A stretch of DNA of 21,115 nt from Mycobacteriales bacterium. GTDB taxonomy: Bacteria > Actinomycetota > Actinomycetes > Mycobacteriales > Mycobacteriaceae. Of the stretch, positions 18,304 through 21,115 are shown in pieces. The notes below the pieces were generated by a model. It was not told the origin of the DNA, did no database searches, and saw nothing but the letters and a program-made list of their open reading frames with translations. The stretch lies in assembly GCA_018376445.1 (NCBI GenBank), contig JAHABL010000015.1:1-21115 (forward strand), given 5' to 3'. A program made the position numbers and the translations under genes. Position 1 is the first letter of the stretch. Every line of letters starts with the position of its first letter.

Positions 18304-19064
18304 TGGGTCAGAAAATTAACCCCGTGGGCTTCCGCCTGGGCATTACCGCCGATTGGAAGTCGCACTGGTACGCCGACAAGCAGTACGCCGAGTACGTTGC
18401 TGAGGACATCAAGATCCGCAAGTTCCTGAGCGAAAACCTGGAACGTGCCGGTGTGTCCTCCATCAACATCGAGCGCACCCGCGATCGCGTGCGTGTGGAC
18501 ATCCACACCGCCCGTCCGGGCATCGTCATCGGACGTCGTGGCGCCGAAGCTGAGCGCATTCGTGGCGAGCTGGAAAAGCTCACCTCGAAGCAGGTTCAGC
18601 TCAATATCCTCGAAGTGAAGAGCATCGACGCTGACGCACAGCTGGTTGCCCAGTCTGTCGCCGAGCAGCTCTCCAACCGTGTCGCGTTCCGTCGCGCCAT
18701 GCGCAAGGCTATCCAGTCCGCAATGCGCCAGCCGCAGGTCAAAGGCATCAAGATTGTGTGCTCTGGCCGTCTGGGTGGCGCCGAAATGTCGCGCTCCGAG
18801 CGTTACCACGAAGGCCGTGTGCCGCTGCACACCCTCCGTGCTGAGATCGACTACGGCACCTTTGAAGCCCGTACCACCTTCGGCCGTATCGGTGTAAAGG
18901 TGTGGATCTACAAGGGTGACGTCGTTGGTGGCCGTCGCGAATCCGCCCTCGCTGTGCAGGAAGCAGAGCGTGGCCGTCGCGGAGGACGCCCCCGTCGTGG
19001 TGGCCGTCCCTCCAACCGCCGCAACTCCCGCGCTGGCGCAGCTGACCAGAAGAAGGAGGCATAA
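18303..19064 (+). CDS. rpsC: 30S ribosomal protein S3
   Basis: This 253-aa protein lies at the mRNA entry channel and contributes to helicase activity of the ribosome. The GTG start overlaps the rplV stop by one base and gives GQKINPVGFRLGIT. A KH domain is visible with its binding loop IGRRG in VIGRRGAEAERIRGELEKL, followed by the C-terminal domain with GRLGGAEMSRSERYHEGRVP and the conserved TTFGRIGVKVWIYKGD. The last 35 residues are a basic arginine/glycine-rich tail (GRRGGRPRRGGRPSNRR), common in actinobacterial S3. rplP starts 3 bp after the stop. Confidence 0.99.
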   Translation: MGQKINPVGFRLGITADWKSHWYADKQYAEYVAEDIKIRKFLSENLERAGVSSINIERTRDRVRVDIHTARPGIVIGRRGAEAERIRGELEKLTSKQVQLNILEVKSIDADAQLVAQSVAEQLSNRVAFRRAMRKAIQSAMRQPQVKGIKIVCSGRLGGAEMSRSERYHEGRVPLHTLRAEIDYGTFEARTTFGRIGVKVWIYKGDVVGGRRESALAVQEAERGRRGGRPRRGGRPSNRRNSRAGAADQKKEA

Positions 19065-19067
19065 CAC

Positions 19068-19484
19068 ATGCTTATCCCTCGTCGCGTCAAGCACCGCAAG
19101 CAGCACCACCCCGTCCGCACCGGCATGTCCAAGGGTGGCAACAAGATCAACTTCGGCGAGTACGGTATCCAGGCTCTCGAGCCCACCTACCTGACCAACC
19201 GTCAGATCGAAGCTGCTCGTATTGCTATCAACCGCCACATCAAGCGTGGTGGCAAGGTCTGGATTAACGTCTTCCCGGACCGCCCGCTGACCAAGAAACC
19301 TGCTGAAGTCCGTATGGGTTCCGGTAAAGGTTCCGTGGAATGGTGGGTTGCCAACATTAAGCCCGGCCGAATTCTCTTCGAGATTTCCTACCCGGATGAA
19401 GCTGTTGCTCGCGAGGCCCTGCGCCGCGCTCAGCATAAGCTTCCGATTAAGACCCGTATCGTCGCTAGGGAGGAGCAGTTCTAA
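19068..19484 (+). CDS. rplP: 50S ribosomal protein L16
   Basis: This 138-aa protein is a late 50S assembly component that helps position A-site tRNA. AAGGAGG (19053-19059) precedes the ATG by eight bases. The N-terminus LIPRRVKHRKQHHP, the GNKINFGEYGIQALE segment and RMGSGKGSVEWWVANIKPGR match the family, including the loop arginine near residue 82-83 that is hydroxylated in some bacteria. The stop overlaps the rpmC start by one base (TAATG). Confidence 0.99.
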   Translation: MLIPRRVKHRKQHHPVRTGMSKGGNKINFGEYGIQALEPTYLTNRQIEAARIAINRHIKRGGKVWINVFPDRPLTKKPAEVRMGSGKGSVEWWVANIKPGRILFEISYPDEAVAREALRRAQHKLPIKTRIVAREEQF

Positions 19485-19714
19485 TGGCACTCGGTACTTC
19501 TGCCGCTGAGCTGCGTGAGCTCAGCAATGCCGACCTCGAAGCTAAGCTTCGTGAGTCCAAGGAGGAGCTGTTCAACCTCCGTTTCCAGCTCGCCACTGGC
19601 CAGCTCGATAACAACCGTCGACTCGGTGTCGTCCGCAAGGACATCGCCCGCATCTACACCGTGCTTCGCGAGCGTGAGCTCGGCCTGAGCGCAGTCCCGG
19701 GTGGTGACGAGTAA
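19484..19714 (+). CDS. rpmC: 50S ribosomal protein L29
   Basis: This 76-aa helical protein binds 23S rRNA domain III beside L23 at the tunnel exit. The helical hairpin pattern AAELRELSNADLEAKLRESK ... LFNLRFQLATGQLDNNRRLG ... VRKDIARIYTVLRERE is characteristic. GGGAGGAGCA upstream inside rplP serves as the ribosome binding site, and the ATG overlaps the rplP stop by one base. The stop TAA overlaps an ATG at 19714 that is an alternative start for rpsQ. Confidence 0.98.
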   Translation: MALGTSAAELRELSNADLEAKLRESKEELFNLRFQLATGQLDNNRRLGVVRKDIARIYTVLRERELGLSAVPGGDE

Positions 19715-19728
19715 TGAAGGAAAATACC

Positions 19729-19998
19729 GTGGCTAACGACACCCAAGAGCGTGGAAGTCGCAAAGTCCGCATCGGCTACGTCGTGTCCGACAAAATGGAC
19801 AAGACCATTGTTGTGGAACTGGAAGATCGCGTTAAGCACCCGCTGTACGACAAGATCATCCGTCGCACCTCCCGCGTGAAGGCTCACGACGAGAACAACA
19901 CCGCCGGTATCGGTGACCGCGTGCGGATCATGGAGACCCGTCCGCTGTCTGCTACCAAGCACTGGCGTCTCGTGGAGATCCTCGAAAAGGCTAAGTAA
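19729..19998 (+). CDS. rpsQ: 30S ribosomal protein S17
   Basis: This 89-aa protein is a primary 16S rRNA binder with an OB fold. GTG 19729 is preferred because AAGGA (19717-19721) lies seven bases upstream; ATG 19714, overlapping the rpmC stop, would add only MKENT and has a poorer ribosome binding site, but cannot be excluded. Conserved features are RKVRIGYVVSDKMDKTIVVE, the HPLYDKIIRRTSRVKAHDE segment, and GIGDRVRIMETRPLSATKHW. It is the last S10-operon gene; two hairpins, the second a strong terminator, follow instead of rplN. Confidence 0.95.
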   Translation: MANDTQERGSRKVRIGYVVSDKMDKTIVVELEDRVKHPLYDKIIRRTSRVKAHDENNTAGIGDRVRIMETRPLSATKHWRLVEILEKAK

Positions 19999-20007
19999 AG
20001 CTTTGCC

Positions 20008-20042
20008 ACTCTGAGGCTCTCACTCTCGTGAGACCACAGAGT
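20008..20042 (+). promoter_or_regulatory. Hairpin after rpsQ
   Basis: ACTCTG (20008-20013) pairs with CAGAGT (20037-20042), and inside it TCTCAC (20018-20023) pairs with GTGAGA (20028-20033) around a TCTC loop. It precedes the terminator and may protect the 3' end of the S10 transcript or act as a first pause hairpin. Confidence 0.5.
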
Positions 20043-20048
20043 TTAGAG

Positions 20049-20083
20049 AAACTACCCCACACCACTGTGGTGTGGGGTAGTTT
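20049..20083 (+). terminator. Intrinsic terminator of the S10 operon
   Basis: A perfect 15-bp stem (20049-20063 with 20069-20083) with a 5-nt loop has a GC-rich core (CCCCACACC) and is followed by TTGTCTTT after the last paired TTT. It lies 50 bp after rpsQ and separates the ribosomal genes from the kinase. Confidence 0.92.
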
Positions 20084-20107
20084 TGTCTTTCCGCTCACCA
20101 TACTGCA

Positions 20108-20138
20108 TTACAGGTTTTTAAAAGTTGTTAACCTGTAA
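20108..20138. promoter_or_regulatory. Operator-like inverted repeat upstream of the FGGY kinase
   Basis: TTACAGGTT (20108-20116) and AACCTGTAA (20130-20138) form a perfect 9-bp inverted repeat with a 13-nt AT-rich centre. A further CAGGTT half-site is at 20150-20155, and another inverted repeat, GCATGG (20161-20166) with CCATGC (20178-20183), follows. The repeats lie 75-150 bp before the kinase start, a plausible place for a sugar-responsive regulator to bind. Confidence 0.55.
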
Positions 20139-20257
20139 CGAGGTTTCCGCAGGTTGCACCGCATGGTATGGAAACTGCCATGCCGTCTCCGAGAATAATC
20201 TGGCTCATGAACCTAGAGTAAGTACTACATCAGTACCTCCCTCCTGAAGGGCTACAA

Positions 20258-21115
20258 ATGAGCAAAGACTATTTGGCCGTTATTGACATCGGCACGCAGA
20301 GCAGCCGCGTCATCGTTTTCGACACCCATGGAAACGTCATCTCCAAGGCAAGCCGTACCGCAAAGCCGTATTACTCCAAGCAACCCGGTTGGGCCGAGCT
20401 CCCCTCCGACCAGGTATGGAATGACTGCAAGGTGATCCTCAAGGAGGTCACCGACGAGATGGGCGAAGAAAAGAACAACATTCGCTCCCTCGCCATTACC
20501 GCAAACCGCGACAACATCATGCCGCTGGACGAAAACCTCAAGCCCATGCGCGACTGGATCATCTGGCTCGATAAGCGCCAGACTCCCGAGGCTGTCTACG
20601 ACATTCACCACAAGGCCACCATGAAGACCCGCGTGGTCTCCGGCGTCGCCCGCAGCCTTATGGAATACGCCGCATCCAACTCCAAGTTCAACTGGCTCAA
20701 GTACAACGAGCCGGAGATTCACCAGCAGGCTGCCTACTACTGCACCCTGTCCGGTTACCTCACCCTCAAACTCACCGGCAAGACCGCCGATGCTACTGGC
20801 ATGCAGTGTGGCTTCCTCCCCTTCGACAACGCCTCCGAAGACTGGTTCAAGTACGATTTCATCTATGAGGTCTTCGGTGTTCGCCGCGACCAGATGTTTG
20901 ACCTCGTCAAGCAGGGTGGCATCCTCGGCAACATCACTGCCGACGCCGCCCAGATCACTGGTCTTCCCGAAGGACTTCCCGTTGTCGCCACTGCCGGTGA
21001 CAAGCAGGTTGAATCCCTCGGTGCAGGCGCCTTTACCCCCGAAGAAGCCGTAATCTCCTACGGCACCATGGCATCCCTGTCTGTCATGATGGATAAGGCC
21101 GTCAGCGACAGAAAG
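20258..21115 (+). CDS. FGGY-family carbohydrate kinase (3' end outside window)
   Basis: The first 286 residues of a sugar or polyol kinase are visible; the family is usually about 500 aa, so roughly 40% is missing. The ATG has GAAGG seven bases upstream. The actin-like ATPase N-terminus AVIDIGTQSSRVIVFD (phosphate-binding loop, residues 7-22) is clear, as are the substrate-domain motifs ANRDN and DWIIWLDKR. Near the window end TAGDKQVESLGAGAF begins the C-terminal FGGY domain; Asp248 in AGDK is the expected catalytic base. The substrate cannot be assigned: the NRDN motif differs from the classical glycerol kinase and xylulokinase versions. It lies alone behind the S10 terminator with its own operator-like repeats, and is probably part of a sugar-uptake locus that continues beyond the window. 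Confidence 0.9.
   Translation, partial: MSKDYLAVIDIGTQSSRVIVFDTHGNVISKASRTAKPYYSKQPGWAELPSDQVWNDCKVILKEVTDEMGEEKNNIRSLAITANRDNIMPLDENLKPMRDWIIWLDKRQTPEAVYDIHHKATMKTRVVSGVARSLMEYAASNSKFNWLKYNEPEIHQQAAYYCTLSGYLTLKLTGKTADATGMQCGFLPFDNASEDWFKYDFIYEVFGVRRDQMFDLVKQGGILGNITADAAQITGLPEGLPVVATAGDKQVESLGAGAFTPEEAVISYGTMASLSVMMDKAVSDRK

Noticed and set aside
18300..19490. 396-codon minus-strand open frame antisense to rpsC and rplP
   Set aside because: It covers two certain ribosomal genes and shows only shadow composition.

Overview
The window is chromosomal DNA from an actinobacterium, most likely order Mycobacteriales (Corynebacterium/Mycobacterium relatives). The evidence is the gene order rpoB-rpoC ... 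rpsL-rpsG-fusA-tuf ... rpsJ-rplC-rplD-rplW-rplB-rpsS-rplV-rpsC-rplP-rpmC-rpsQ, frequent GTG starts, moderately high GC, and RpoC zinc cysteines at the same residue numbers as in M. tuberculosis (60/62/75/78 and 891/968/975/978). The genus cannot be fixed from sequence reading alone. No tRNA, rRNA, CRISPR array, IS element or prophage was seen.

Layout. (1) 2-4680 (+): the 3' end of rpoB and all of rpoC, closed by a perfect 20-bp bidirectional terminator. (2) 4776-6200 (-): a secreted PhoA-type alkaline phosphatase, convergent with rpoC. (3) 6201-6878: a 678-bp divergent intergenic region with a five-unit 16-bp tandem repeat, a weak terminator-like hairpin, a palindrome and a GC-rich leader hairpin. 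(4) 6879-11321 (+): the str operon rpsL-rpsG-fusA-tuf, with structured spacers before fusA and tuf, ended by a 16-bp-stem terminator. (5) 14222-11522 (-): a six-gene Asp23/Gls24 envelope-stress module: Asp23, Asp23-like, a 59-aa DUF2273-like membrane protein, a third Asp23-like protein, a DUF6286-like membrane protein and an AmaP-like anchor. It lies opposite to the ribosomal genes, convergent with tuf and divergent from rpsJ. (6) 14223-14823: a 601-bp divergent region whose right part looks like a long folded leader of the S10 operon. (7) 14824-19998 (+): the S10 operon, tightly packed with overlapping stop/start codons and closed by a terminator after rpsQ. (8) 20258-21115 (+, cut by the window end): an FGGY-family carbohydrate kinase behind an operator-like inverted repeat.

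How it works together. Most of the window is the core transcription and translation machinery. Three accessory insertions interrupt it: the phosphatase, the Asp23 module and the sugar kinase. The Asp23 module is the most interesting accessory system. In Staphylococcus aureus, AmaP tethers Asp23 to the membrane and a small DUF2273 protein is encoded beside them; here the same ingredients occur with three different Asp23-domain proteins and two different two-helix membrane partners. The main non-coding signals are the S10 leader, where one segment can pair with three different partners, the 16-bp repeat array, and a hairpin that holds the fusA Shine-Dalgarno in its loop.
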